Program-made: the position numbers and the translations under genes
Virus record (IMG/VR): IMGVR_UViG_3300030102_003926
Location: 1 to 44,709 of that record
DNA: 44,709 nt
Origin: a virus
Strand: one strand, 5' to 3'
In this document: one piece after another, positions 1 to 8,512 of the stretch
Layout: each line of letters starts with the position of its first letter
Position numbering within the stretch: the stretch's first letter is position 1
Notes under the pieces: model-generated
The model's input: the letters and a program-made list of their open reading frames with translations, nothing else
Databases searched by the model: none
What the model was told of the DNA's origin: nothing

Positions 1-8
1 GGGTTTAG

Positions 9-1376
9 TTATTTCTTTTTGGGCTTGGACTGATCTCGACCAGCACCACCGGCAGCGATGCGTCGTCTTTCATTATCAGCTATGACTTGCTGAAGTCTTG
101 CCTGCCTTTCTTGATCTCGTTGAACGTATGATTTCTTTTCATCATCGGCGGCTTTGGCTCTTTTGAAAGCGCCTGGATTATCTTTGATTTTACCCTCAAC
201 GACTTGTTTGGCGAAACGTGTGTCGGTAACTTCTTTACCCTTCTTAAGCGCACGATTAGTTTTTCTATGTGACCCTACCCTACGAGCCATTTCAGCACCT
301 TCCTGGCGAGCACGCTTTTGTTCTTCGGGTGTACCCTTACTCATTTTTCTCAATCTCGTTGCCTCATTGTAGCGGTTACCCCAACAAACTTTCTTGAAGG
401 CTTCGAGCATCGCTTTGCCAAAGATATCAGTAGAAGAGTTCTGAGAACCATACTTCATAGCTGTTCTTGAGCTTTTCTTATCTCCTGGCCCAGGCGGAAC
501 GCCTGTGGTACCCTTCGCGATCTTCTTCTTCGCTATAGTGCCAACGTCGTCTGCCTGACCAAACTTCTTGCGTAACTTTGCTCGACCTTTACCAACGACA
601 TTACCAGTTTGCTCCTTACCACCACGCTTACGGTAGGTCTCATACGACCCGGCTCTTTCAGCAGGCGTGAAAAGCTTTTCCTTAGCTAATGCTCCAGCAC
701 CGAGCTTCGCTAACCCGCTTCTCATTTTTGCTTTGTTTCTTCTTTTAACTTCACCTTCGTCAACTCTTTCTAAAGCTTTACTGACCTTGCTCTCAAGCAT
801 CGTCATCAGAACTCTGTCTTTCTTGTGCTTAGAAACAATCGCCTGAGCACGCTCGCTGTTCTCGCGAATCGATTCGGTCAGTTCAGGATACGCACCCTTC
901 GTCGAGGGATCCGAAACCAAGTCGAAAGTGATTAACTTGAAGTCCTCATTGACAATCTTGCCTTCGCGGCCCTCAGAGACGCTACCAACACCACGGCTGG
1001 AGATACCGATCTTCACACCGTCATTAATTAAAGCTTCAACGATCTTGCCATTAGGAGTCGAGAGGATCTCACACTCACCAATCACATCGCCACTCTTATC
1101 AACAGAGAGGCCCGTAATCAGGTGCGAGGCTTGAGACAAGTGGATGGCATCGTTGGCAGGGTGGTCAAGAGCACCCACTAGAGAGCGATCACCGATCTTC
1201 TCTTGGATCTTCTTCACCTGACCCTCTAAGATCTTGCGAGGGTAGATTCTACCGTTATTGTTTTGCTCATCGCATTTCTGAAAACGACCCCTGAGCTTTA
1301 ACTTCTTACCGCCACCAGCAGTGGCCTCATTGATCACTTGAAGTTCATCTAAAACGGTGTATTCTACGAGTAACAT
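9..1376 (-). CDS. 21: Prohead core protease, T4 gp21-like, with long basic C-terminal extension
   Basis: This protein matches the T4 gp21 prohead protease family, which cleaves scaffold and capsid proteins during head maturation. The protease part is about the first 200 of 455 residues. It has the substrate-fold signature NGRIYP (41-46), GALDHP with candidate catalytic His72, GISSRG with candidate nucleophile Ser127, and FDLVSDPS (151-158) with a candidate acidic residue. T4 gp21 is only about 212 residues. Here about 250 further residues are very rich in Lys and Arg and contain no domain I recognise. The start is supported by TAGGAAG four bases before the ATG. The gene follows three small head-core genes, as in the T4 67-68-21 order, so scaffold and capsid genes are expected beyond the left edge. 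The protease call is firm; the tail could be an internal head or DNA-binding segment. Confidence 0.9.
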   Translation of the reverse strand: MLLVEYTVLDELQVINEATAGGGKKLKLRGRFQKCDEQNNNGRIYPRKILEGQVKKIQEKIGDRSLVGALDHPANDAIHLSQASHLITGLSVDKSGDVIGECEILSTPNGKIVEALINDGVKIGISSRGVGSVSEGREGKIVNEDFKLITFDLVSDPSTKGAYPELTESIRENSERAQAIVSKHKKDRVLMTMLESKVSKALERVDEGEVKRRNKAKMRSGLAKLGAGALAKEKLFTPAERAGSYETYRKRGGKEQTGNVVGKGRAKLRKKFGQADDVGTIAKKKIAKGTTGVPPGPGDKKSSRTAMKYGSQNSSTDIFGKAMLEAFKKVCWGNRYNEATRLRKMSKGTPEEQKRARQEGAEMARRVGSHRKTNRALKKGKEVTDTRFAKQVVEGKIKDNPGAFKRAKAADDEKKSYVQRDQERQARLQQVIADNERRRIAAGGAGRDQSKPKKK

Positions 1377-1384
1377 ATTGCTTC

Positions 1385-1765
1385 CTATTTTTGTTTGCGA
1401 GACCAGAACTCTTTGCTCTTGTATCTACGTGTTTTCTGCTTACCATGACGAACTAAAGTTCTAATGGCATATTTCTTTACATCCGAGAAAGGGACACTGG
1501 GGGAGAACCCTTTCGCACTTCTACCGGCAACGATTTGCTCGTCATCCTTACCCCATTTTTGTTTTGTAATAACGTAAAGTCTGTTGGCATCCTTTGTAGA
1601 AAAGATTTGACCAACATAACCGTTCTTTAAAGCATTAGTGATAGAGTCGTAAACTCTAACCCTGGATTTGGTCGCAGCCCTCTTGGAGCCTTGCCCCTTC
1701 AGCATTTTGTCTCTGCCTTCGGAAGACCCACGGCCCATTTCCTGTAGGACGTTAATTATGTTCAT
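1385..1765 (-). CDS. Small basic hypothetical protein in the head-core cluster
   Basis: The product has 126 residues and I do not recognise its family. It is strongly basic, ending in a run with RRYKSKEFWSRKQK, and has a central segment (about 45-85) that looks like one compact alpha/beta unit with GQIFSTKDANRLYVITK. The ATG overlaps the stop of the upstream gene in an ATGA arrangement, so translation is probably coupled. The protease gene follows eight bases downstream. Its position between the gp68-position gene and gp21 suggests a prohead-core or internal head protein. That is inference from position only. Confidence 0.75.
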   Translation of the reverse strand: MNIINVLQEMGRGSSEGRDKMLKGQGSKRAATKSRVRVYDSITNALKNGYVGQIFSTKDANRLYVITKQKWGKDDEQIVAGRSAKGFSPSVPFSDVKKYAIRTLVRHGKQKTRRYKSKEFWSRKQK

Positions 1766-2166
1766 CCTTTTTTCTTCCCTTTTGCTTTTTTAGGCTTCCT
1801 GACCATCATCAATTTCTTTTGAGGACCCACACCAATCATACCCGTGGTGGTCATTTCAGTCATGACCTCACGAGCCTCATTGATAAGAGCCTTCAATCGC
1901 TCGACGAGAGAGAGGACCTTCTCTTCTGTAAGAGTTGCCTCGTTCAAAGTTTGAACTGGCTCTTCTTCAGGAGTAAGGGCCTCCGCCTCGTTGAGTCTAC
2001 CAGAGAAATTAAGGATATCGCTGACGAAGTCGTCAGGAACTACAACGTCCTTGAGACCATCGTCAACAATAGGATCTGCTCCAACCGGGACTACCGCCTT
2101 AGCAGGCTCTGTCTCAGCAAGAATGGACTCCGATAAAGCTAAAAGATCTTTAGTGCTAGCACTCAT
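1762..2166 (-). CDS. Putative prohead core protein (gp68 position)
   Basis: This 134-residue protein has an acidic, low-complexity first half and a lysine-rich end (KKAKGKKKG). A helical segment at about 80-105 (EEKVLSLVERLKALINEA) could form a coiled coil. GAGG lies seven bases before the ATG and supports the start. It sits between an acidic gp67-like gene and the gp21 protease, which is where T4 carries the minor core protein gp68 (141 residues). The similar size and place make a core or scaffold role plausible. I see no sequence motif that proves homology. Confidence 0.7.
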   Translation of the reverse strand: MSASTKDLLALSESILAETEPAKAVVPVGADPIVDDGLKDVVVPDDFVSDILNFSGRLNEAEALTPEEEPVQTLNEATLTEEKVLSLVERLKALINEAREVMTEMTTTGMIGVGPQKKLMMVRKPKKAKGKKKG

Positions 2167-2175
2167 CTTTTAACC

Positions 2176-2535
2176 TCACTTATCTTCGTCTTCTTCTTCG
2201 TCGCCCTCGTCTTCGTCCTCGTCCTCGTCCTCATCCTCATCATCGGCTTCGTGAAGCTCTTCTTCGTAATCTTCACCCTCAAGCTCTTCCGAGAGTTCTT
2301 GGGCTTCGTTAAGGACGGCAGCGATGTAATCGACGCACTCTTGCATGGCCTCTTCCGAGATCGGCTCATCTAACTCCGACTCGCAAAGCGGGCAAGCATG
2401 AACCTCTTCTTCGGTGTGCTCGTGCTCTTCAACGACGAACTCAGTCGATTCGTTGAGGTCGTCAGTGTTCTTAAAAGTTTTGTTAGCCTCAAGGATTTGG
2501 CTAACGTACTGATCATCTACATTAATGTAACGCAT
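2176..2535 (-). CDS. Very acidic head-core protein (gp67-like by position and composition)
   Basis: The product has 119 residues and ends in an almost uninterrupted Asp/Glu run encoded by repeated GAC/GAG-type codons (about 2180-2250). In T4 the small acidic prohead core protein gp67 opens the 67-68-21 group, and this gene is first in the equivalent group here. A CPLC motif near residue 48, with several nearby His residues (EHEH), could bind a metal, but a second Cys pair is missing. A clear GGAG precedes the ATG by eight bases. An open frame over the acidic tract in another phase is only a by-product of the repeats. The core-protein role is inferred from composition and order. Confidence 0.75.
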   Translation of the reverse strand: MRYINVDDQYVSQILEANKTFKNTDDLNESTEFVVEEHEHTEEEVHACPLCESELDEPISEEAMQECVDYIAAVLNEAQELSEELEGEDYEEELHEADDEDEDEDEDEDEGDEEEDEDK

Positions 2536-2564
2536 AATATTATCTCCGGTATATGTATTTAGTC

Positions 2565-2572
2565 GATTTATA
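2565..2572 (-). promoter_or_regulatory. Possible T4-type late promoter box ahead of the head-core genes
   Basis: On the minus strand this reads TATAAATC, one mismatch from the T4 late promoter box TATAAATA. It lies in the 65-base gap between the long tail operon and the head-core group, about 29 bases before the ATG at 2535, and a GGAG ribosome site follows. The gap is otherwise very AT-rich and shows no strong terminator. The element is weak evidence on its own because AT-rich DNA yields such boxes by chance. Confidence 0.35.
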
Positions 2573-2600
2573 TAATTTTAAAATATTAAAAATTAGGACA

Positions 2601-5600
2601 TTACCTACCTAGTTTCTCTTTTGAGGTATCTTTTCGATCCCCCACTTCAATAATAGTTCTGGAGTCGCTAGGCAGTAATAGGGACTCCTGATCCCCACGC
2701 CCCTTAAGCACGAAGTCTGGCTTCAACCCTTGCCTAAACCCTTCTTTGATGTCATCAAATATACCCCCTGGCGCTGTGTAGAATAGCTCTGAGAATCTAT
2801 TAAATGGCATTCTTCGGTATACATCAAACCAAGTAATTGATTTAGAGGTGGTGCTTGAAGCCAAATAATCCAGCACTTCCGTCATAAGGTAAGAGATACC
2901 AAATGACGATACAGCGTCTATGCTAGAGGTATAAGACGATCCATCGTATAAAGTATTGTAGAACCGAGAGGGGTCATAATCATAACCAAACGACTGAACA
3001 CTCCCTTGTTCAACCAATCCAATTTTCGTGGAGCCATCTCGATTGTACAAGTTGTATCTTTGAAGATTAGTCCCCTGAGCTTTATCGATGAAAGATCCAA
3101 TACTAGGTTTAAAGTCTAAGGATCTTACAAAGGTATCCCCCTTGTAAGTCGTTAGCACAGATTGAGCGTTTAGTGGGTTAAACTTGGAACCCGCCACTGG
3201 GAGAATGAGGATTGCAAAGGGAATGTTTTTTGGGAAGTTGAAGTTGACCGATGAGTAACCATCTTTGAAACCATATACTGTTAGATCTTCTTGAGTTAAG
3301 GTAAACGAAGAAGTATCTAAGATGTAACGATAGAGAGGATCATCATACCCAATCCTAAATTCAGAAAATGATTGAGCATTGTTATTAACATGCCTAGCAA
3401 TTTGATCTGTATCTACAATCCTGGAATAAGCCGCAGTATACTTTTCAATTAACGGATCGTCCTCATAGCTACTGGATACTGACGATAAGTTAATGCCAAA
3501 GTACATGGGTTCAAAAGAGCTAGCCCCCGCATCACCAGAAACAAATTCATGCTTATCAGGCAGAGAGCTTGCCTCAATTGTAGCAACAAAAGATTTACCA
3601 TTAAGAGATAAAACTTTAGACTTCTTAAAGTCGGGAAGATAGAAAGATGTTTCTAGAAGATTATCAGTTCTAAGGGGAACATTATCATTAACTCCAGAAA
3701 TGTAGAAGTAGTAGCCTCCCCCATCCCCTGTATTCAAGCGATCATGTTTACCCACGCTAATTGGAGTGGTGTCTGATCCCGCTGTGAGGGCAGACAACAG
3801 AACTCCTTCATTGGGCACAGTAATGGGCTGCGTGCCTGAAAGTATTGTCTGAACATTAATCTTCATGTCCAGGTCTTCGTTTAAGACACGACCTCTATTT
3901 ACTTGAATGTTTTTAGCAGCACCAGTCTTATCCTCTAAGAGAGATTCCCCGTTATTGACTATGTAGTCAATGCTAAATCTAGACGCATATTCTTTGGTAG
4001 CTGCGGGTTCGAGGAGAGTAAAGTTTTGTTGGAGTTGAGCTTTTGCTACCTCAATGTAGAAGCTAGGATCAAACTTAGAAATGGTCCCGGTGACTAGGTG
4101 CTTCCTGAGAGAGTCCACAAACGTATCGAGGCCAACAACCTCTCCACCGGGAAACCTGATAATTTTAAATGCAATCAGCAGATCCTCATTTAAGCTGCTG
4201 ATAATCTTTTCGTTTGTAAGGTTGAAGAAGTCTTTCTCATTCCAAACAGAACTTGTGTTTGTAAGAAGAAGAGCTTTGTTAACAGTAATATCCACCTTAT
4301 CAGAGAAGATATCTCTGTAGGAATTATTTGAAGTAAGAGTTATTGTTCGATCAGGCTCAGACTTAAAGAAGTTTAGCTCAGGGTGATAGAGCTTCTGATT
4401 AAAGTTAAGATTCTTTAATTCCTCATTGTCTTCTTTTAAGATTTGCTGATTAGTATTTACAAACGTAGCGTTTCTTTCTTGAATTTGAAGCAACTGCTGT
4501 GTAGGGAGATTAACTGATTGCGAAGGTCCTGGCACAGAAATACTAGGATCTGCTTGTGGAATAATTGTATTAATTGTACCTAAAGGAAAGCTAGGCTCAG
4601 GAGCGGTGGGGCCTAAGGGTCGGCCTGTGGTAGGTCCTGTAGTAGGGCCTGGAGGGGATGGAGGAAGGCCAGGGAATCGAGTGCCTCCAGGATTCGGCGT
4701 TATTGGACGACCCAGCGTAGGCGTTGGAGGAGGCGCGGTAGGGCCTAAAGGACCTCCTGTTGGAGGGGGTGTTAGAGGTCTCCCAAACCTAGTGCCGCCA
4801 GGGTCAGGGGTTATTGGAGCCAAAATCTGTGGCTCTTCTAGGCAGAATCTCGCAATAGAGGGAGGGGTTATAGGGGCGGCAGGTGGACAGCTTGCCTTGC
4901 AAGTTGCAAGAACGTTTGGGTACTGACAAGCTGTCTCTTCTGTCCTAGTGTCTGGATTAACTAAGGCAGGCTTGATGACATTACCTGGGTTGTTTGGGTC
5001 TGGTACAGCGGGTCTAAATGAACCAGGATTTGTTACGGGGGCTCTTGGTATGTCCCCACGATTACAGGTTTTACATTCTCGACTATTAATGCCAATGTAT
5101 GTACCAGCTTTGGGAGTTCCTGCTGGGCAGAAAATCTTCTCCGTAACACACTTGAACCCCGCCCCAGTTGTAGGTCCGGTAGAACCTCCTCCTTGCCCAC
5201 CGGGATCCAAAGGCGCAGAAATACAGTTTCTGACTTCACTAGGGAAACAAGGAGGCCCGTCAGAGCAGTCAGGTCTTGTATAAATACAGTCTGGATTTGC
5301 TTCTTGAGGAGCACACTCTACACAAGTTCTTATAATTTGTTTAAGGTCTCTTATAGGATCGATCGCGGTTGGGTCGGAGGGCACTAAAGGAAGCCCCTGC
5401 GCTGTAGTGCGTGGGGGACAGTATCTGTAGCTCTCTTGGCATTTGTACCTCTTAGGAGTCCCTGGACAATCAAAAACCATTGTGACGCAAGGCTCTGCTG
5501 TAGGGTCATCATCACAGGTAGGTTCTCTAAATCTACAATCTTCATTCCCTGCGGGTCTTGTGATTAAAGATAGGAGAGGCGTACCGTCTGGGTTAAGGCA

Positions 5601-5849
5601 TTGTACACAAGTCTTTACAAGTCTCTCAGTAATATTCCCGTTTGGAAAAGGGCAAGGGACTCGTCTTTCCTCACACTTAAATAAAGGCTCCCCTGGTGGA
5701 GGGATGATCTCACCTAATGTAGGGTCTATCTCCCCCGTTCCCGTGGGATCGTAGTTAGAAGTTATCGGTGGCAGAGGATCTCCCAGGGGTTGTTTTCCTG
5801 GGAGAAAGAACTTGCCACATGCTTCAAATAGAGACCCAAAGTTTGACAT
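2601..5849 (-). CDS. Large virion protein: Cys-rich N-terminus, Pro/Gly linker, long C-terminal domain
   Basis: The 1082-residue product has three parts. Residues 1 to about 345 hold about 25 cysteines in at least three imperfect repeats of the form KC-x-CP ... TCxxC ... C ... PxC ... PC, giving a disulfide- or zinc-knot look more typical of extracellular eukaryotic modules. Residues of about 345-430 form a Pro/Gly/Thr linker containing two copies of the PITPNPGG-type peptide found in two other tail proteins of this phage. The rest (about 430-1082) lacks cysteine and has no domain I recognise. The gene is the last of the long coupled tail operon, with its ATG overlapping the previous stop (ATGA). 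Position and length suggest a peripheral virion structure such as a fibre or baseplate appendage. The function is unknown. Confidence 0.8.
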   Translation of the reverse strand: MSNFGSLFEACGKFFLPGKQPLGDPLPPITSNYDPTGTGEIDPTLGEIIPPPGEPLFKCEERRVPCPFPNGNITERLVKTCVQCLNPDGTPLLSLITRPAGNEDCRFREPTCDDDPTAEPCVTMVFDCPGTPKRYKCQESYRYCPPRTTAQGLPLVPSDPTAIDPIRDLKQIIRTCVECAPQEANPDCIYTRPDCSDGPPCFPSEVRNCISAPLDPGGQGGGSTGPTTGAGFKCVTEKIFCPAGTPKAGTYIGINSRECKTCNRGDIPRAPVTNPGSFRPAVPDPNNPGNVIKPALVNPDTRTEETACQYPNVLATCKASCPPAAPITPPSIARFCLEEPQILAPITPDPGGTRFGRPLTPPPTGGPLGPTAPPPTPTLGRPITPNPGGTRFPGLPPSPPGPTTGPTTGRPLGPTAPEPSFPLGTINTIIPQADPSISVPGPSQSVNLPTQQLLQIQERNATFVNTNQQILKEDNEELKNLNFNQKLYHPELNFFKSEPDRTITLTSNNSYRDIFSDKVDITVNKALLLTNTSSVWNEKDFFNLTNEKIISSLNEDLLIAFKIIRFPGGEVVGLDTFVDSLRKHLVTGTISKFDPSFYIEVAKAQLQQNFTLLEPAATKEYASRFSIDYIVNNGESLLEDKTGAAKNIQVNRGRVLNEDLDMKINVQTILSGTQPITVPNEGVLLSALTAGSDTTPISVGKHDRLNTGDGGGYYFYISGVNDNVPLRTDNLLETSFYLPDFKKSKVLSLNGKSFVATIEASSLPDKHEFVSGDAGASSFEPMYFGINLSSVSSSYEDDPLIEKYTAAYSRIVDTDQIARHVNNNAQSFSEFRIGYDDPLYRYILDTSSFTLTQEDLTVYGFKDGYSSVNFNFPKNIPFAILILPVAGSKFNPLNAQSVLTTYKGDTFVRSLDFKPSIGSFIDKAQGTNLQRYNLYNRDGSTKIGLVEQGSVQSFGYDYDPSRFYNTLYDGSSYTSSIDAVSSFGISYLMTEVLDYLASSTTSKSITWFDVYRRMPFNRFSELFYTAPGGIFDDIKEGFRQGLKPDFVLKGRGDQESLLLPSDSRTIIEVGDRKDTSKEKLGR
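4662..4706 (-). repeat. Pro/Gly peptide tag, copy A2
   Basis: This stretch encodes PITPNPGGTRFPGLP, 14 of 15 residues identical to the consensus shared with 23975-24019 and 26996-27040. It lies in the Pro-rich linker of the Cys-rich virion protein, about 25 residues after a related copy. Confidence 0.8.
4776..4817 (-). repeat. Pro/Gly peptide tag, copy A1 (one residue shorter)
   Basis: This stretch encodes PITPDPGGTRFGRP, a 14-residue variant of the tag that lacks the Pro after RF. It marks the start of the Pro-rich linker in the Cys-rich virion protein. Confidence 0.75.
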
Positions 5850-8512
5850 CAGATAAGCTCGATAGTCGGAGTGGCTCCTTGAATTAGAGCACCACCTCTC
5901 GGGCTTCTAGATGTCATATCATTACTGTGCCCGATGATTTCGTATTGCACGGTGGGGTAGAGGACTGGAGTGATATCAGTGAAGTAGTTAACCGATGTGA
6001 GCCTATTCGAAGTAGCAGCAAGCCCTTGATTAACTTGGTCTAAAACTCTTTCACCCTGAGTTTGATTTGCGCCAACAGCCGGAGAGTTTTGACCCGCCGG
6101 ATTTCTCAGTTGCATACCATACTGTTGGAAGTCACCAGGGAATGGAATAGCAATCTCAGGAAGAGCGAATCCAGCTAACTCATTAACTTCGTCTCGGTTG
6201 GCCCAAGGAATCCCCTCAGCGTCAATTCTCGTGAAGTCATTATCGTGAGTTCTCCTATTAAAATCGTCAGAAACCCAAGCAACATTAATTACGAAATAAT
6301 CTCTACACTTATTAATCCAAATATTAGAGGATCCCGCTGCTCTACCTTGTCTCTTTTGACCAGTATCACTACCCGAAGAAAGTGGGATGCAGTTAAGTAA
6401 CTGAGCGTTGACAGTGTAATCTGTCATCCACGGGACATTGTCTCTGTTTATACGAATAACCTTTCTAACAAAAGTTACCACCACATTCTGACGAAGGTAT
6501 ATTCCGTCGCCTCCAAGACCCGCGACGGCGTCGAACCAAGGTCTCTTTACCCCAAACCCATGCAAGCCAGGGAAGTTTTCATTGGTCTGCGAATCCCTAA
6601 GACCTTCAACATTTGAGTTTGTCTGCGCTAAGTTATCAAGAGATTTGTTGAACGGAGGAAGGTAATACTTATCTTGATTAGTAGACTCTGCTACGATAGG
6701 CCAGCTAACATGAATACAGTCCGCAGGTTGATCTCCTGGACGCGGGGTTTGAGTCAGTGACCACGGGGCCGGATCCCACCCTGGATCAAATGTGATCGAC
6801 CCCGGCAGGTAGTTAAAGAAGTTTTCAGCAGCGTCAGCCATTTCGCCCCAAGTAACTTCTCTAAGAGGTCTACCCAAGAGGTTAGGAGCGGCTTGTCTGA
6901 AGAGAGCGCCCTCAGGACCGTATTGAATTCCACCACAAACGGTACCCATACCAACAACTCTTGAAGGTGTCGCAGGAGGTATCGGAATGGCGTTAACTCT
7001 TTGACGGAGTTCCCCGTAAAGCTCTCTTCTCATCTTCTCAGCATACTCTTCTGTAACAACTGGGTTAGCAATAGAAACTTGAGGAGTTGCGGCAGCAATA
7101 CCTGCTCTTTCATTGTAACTTAATTCAGTCGTTCTGAAGAATGGACGGATATCAATGATGTCATTTGTCTCAAGAATGTCAGCAACCCCACCAGAGTTTG
7201 TTACCCTAACGTATGCAACGGGTAAGATGGATTGACCAATAAGAGCAATCGAGTCTGTCTCCAAGCCCTCAGAAAGAACTGGAGCTAAGTTCATAAGGTC
7301 GTCTGGGGAAGGGAAGGAGCCTCGGATAACACCAGCACTTGAGGAGTGGAATCCGGTAGTAGTACCCTGTTCATCGCCTGGGTGGGCCAACATGATTGGA
7401 ATGTTGTCCAAGCTCTGAATATCTACGTTGTCGTTAGGGGTGCCAGAGCCCTTTCTAGAAACCCCAACACCCGCACCTTTCAGAATGCCCAAGGCTGGTC
7501 TGGTGAGAGTTTTATTCAGACCAGCACCATCTGTCTGTGCAATTGTAGTTTGGTTTTGGTCAATAGCTTTACTGTAAATAAAGACTAGGTCAATTCTTTG
7601 ATTGGCATCTAGTAGCTGCTTATCACCATTCTCATCAAGGTAGAAAAAGTCTTGTTGATCAAAGTCTGGGACAGTCACTGATAACTCACCAGAAACATCA
7701 ACGACTGAGGTTCTGATCGCGCCCCGCCATCTCTTAATGAAGTTGGACTCAGTCTTGTTAGAGTTGGAAGCGTCAGGGAATGCTCCCGCGACAAAAATAG
7801 ATTCAATTAGTGTAAGTCTCTGAGTTTCTGATGTTGTAGCATCCAGATATAATTGGCCAATAAAGTTGGGTAGGAGAGGAGCTTCGCTCTGACCGTTACC
7901 AATATCCGTCCTAGCTTGAAGATACTCAGCAACGGTTTTAGCGTTTAGAGTTCCTTGTTGACCGACTGCGCCTGGAATAGGTGTTCCTTTCTGGGAGGGT
8001 ATGGGGAAAGTAAAAGATCTTTCCGCTAGACCATTCATGTTTAATGCTGCGCCATTAAGTCCATTTTGAAATGTATTAAGTGCAGCGGACACCCCATCGC
8101 CTGCAATGGTTTCAACATCAAAACGAGGTGTCAGGTTGTTGTTATTATTAGAATTAACAACATCATACCCTGTACCAACCACTTGAGTTATGAATTGAAG
8201 AGGGTCAGCGGTGTATGCATCATTAATTCTGGCGGTGTATCTACCACATCTCACCCTAACCTTGCGATCATTGCCCCTTACAAACGGTTGAAGCTCAGTG
8301 AATCCAGACCTGTCTATCTTAGGTTGGTCGTTCTCTGTTGCCCTATCACTTAGAATTCCATCAACCTGCTCTTTAAGGAAGTTAGTATTTTCCTCTAATT
8401 GCTTGATCGGAATATTATCAACTTCATAGTAGTAAGGATCGTTAGCCTTAAAGTGTCTAATAGGACTAACAAAGTTGTAGTTAGTCGTGTAGTAATTAAG
8501 TTCGCAAGTCAT
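5849..8512 (-). CDS. Virion structural protein with baseplate-type N-terminal module
   Basis: The 887-residue product starts with a segment (about 25-52) reading DPYYYEVDNIPIKQLEEN. It closely parallels residues of about 31-58 of the next upstream gene product (FYNWEQDNLPLHDLDERT). From memory, such D-x-Y-Y-x-x-DN-x-P segments occur near the start of tail or baseplate proteins in marine T4-like phages. The remaining sequence is beta-rich, with no enzyme motif that I see. The ATG overlaps the upstream stop (TAATG) and is preceded by GGAGAAGGG, so the start is secure. A role as a baseplate-attached structural or fibre-bearing protein is inferred from the shared module and from its place among tail genes. 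Confidence 0.8.
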   Translation of the reverse strand: MTCELNYYTTNYNFVSPIRHFKANDPYYYEVDNIPIKQLEENTNFLKEQVDGILSDRATENDQPKIDRSGFTELQPFVRGNDRKVRVRCGRYTARINDAYTADPLQFITQVVGTGYDVVNSNNNNNLTPRFDVETIAGDGVSAALNTFQNGLNGAALNMNGLAERSFTFPIPSQKGTPIPGAVGQQGTLNAKTVAEYLQARTDIGNGQSEAPLLPNFIGQLYLDATTSETQRLTLIESIFVAGAFPDASNSNKTESNFIKRWRGAIRTSVVDVSGELSVTVPDFDQQDFFYLDENGDKQLLDANQRIDLVFIYSKAIDQNQTTIAQTDGAGLNKTLTRPALGILKGAGVGVSRKGSGTPNDNVDIQSLDNIPIMLAHPGDEQGTTTGFHSSSAGVIRGSFPSPDDLMNLAPVLSEGLETDSIALIGQSILPVAYVRVTNSGGVADILETNDIIDIRPFFRTTELSYNERAGIAAATPQVSIANPVVTEEYAEKMRRELYGELRQRVNAIPIPPATPSRVVGMGTVCGGIQYGPEGALFRQAAPNLLGRPLREVTWGEMADAAENFFNYLPGSITFDPGWDPAPWSLTQTPRPGDQPADCIHVSWPIVAESTNQDKYYLPPFNKSLDNLAQTNSNVEGLRDSQTNENFPGLHGFGVKRPWFDAVAGLGGDGIYLRQNVVVTFVRKVIRINRDNVPWMTDYTVNAQLLNCIPLSSGSDTGQKRQGRAAGSSNIWINKCRDYFVINVAWVSDDFNRRTHDNDFTRIDAEGIPWANRDEVNELAGFALPEIAIPFPGDFQQYGMQLRNPAGQNSPAVGANQTQGERVLDQVNQGLAATSNRLTSVNYFTDITPVLYPTVQYEIIGHSNDMTSRSPRGGALIQGATPTIELI

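Noticed and set aside
2163-2369. Basic 68-residue frame within the acidic head-core gene
   Set aside because: It is a shifted reading of the repeated GAC/GAG codons, with low-complexity Arg/Thr/Lys output.
4606-5283. Gly-rich plus-strand open frames opposite the Cys/Pro-rich virion protein
   Set aside because: They are the antisense image of Pro codons; no ribosome site, and the minus-strand frame spans the entire region.
5279-5286. TATAAATA on the plus strand inside the Cys-rich gene
   Set aside because: No gene starts downstream on the plus strand; a chance match in AT-rich sequence.
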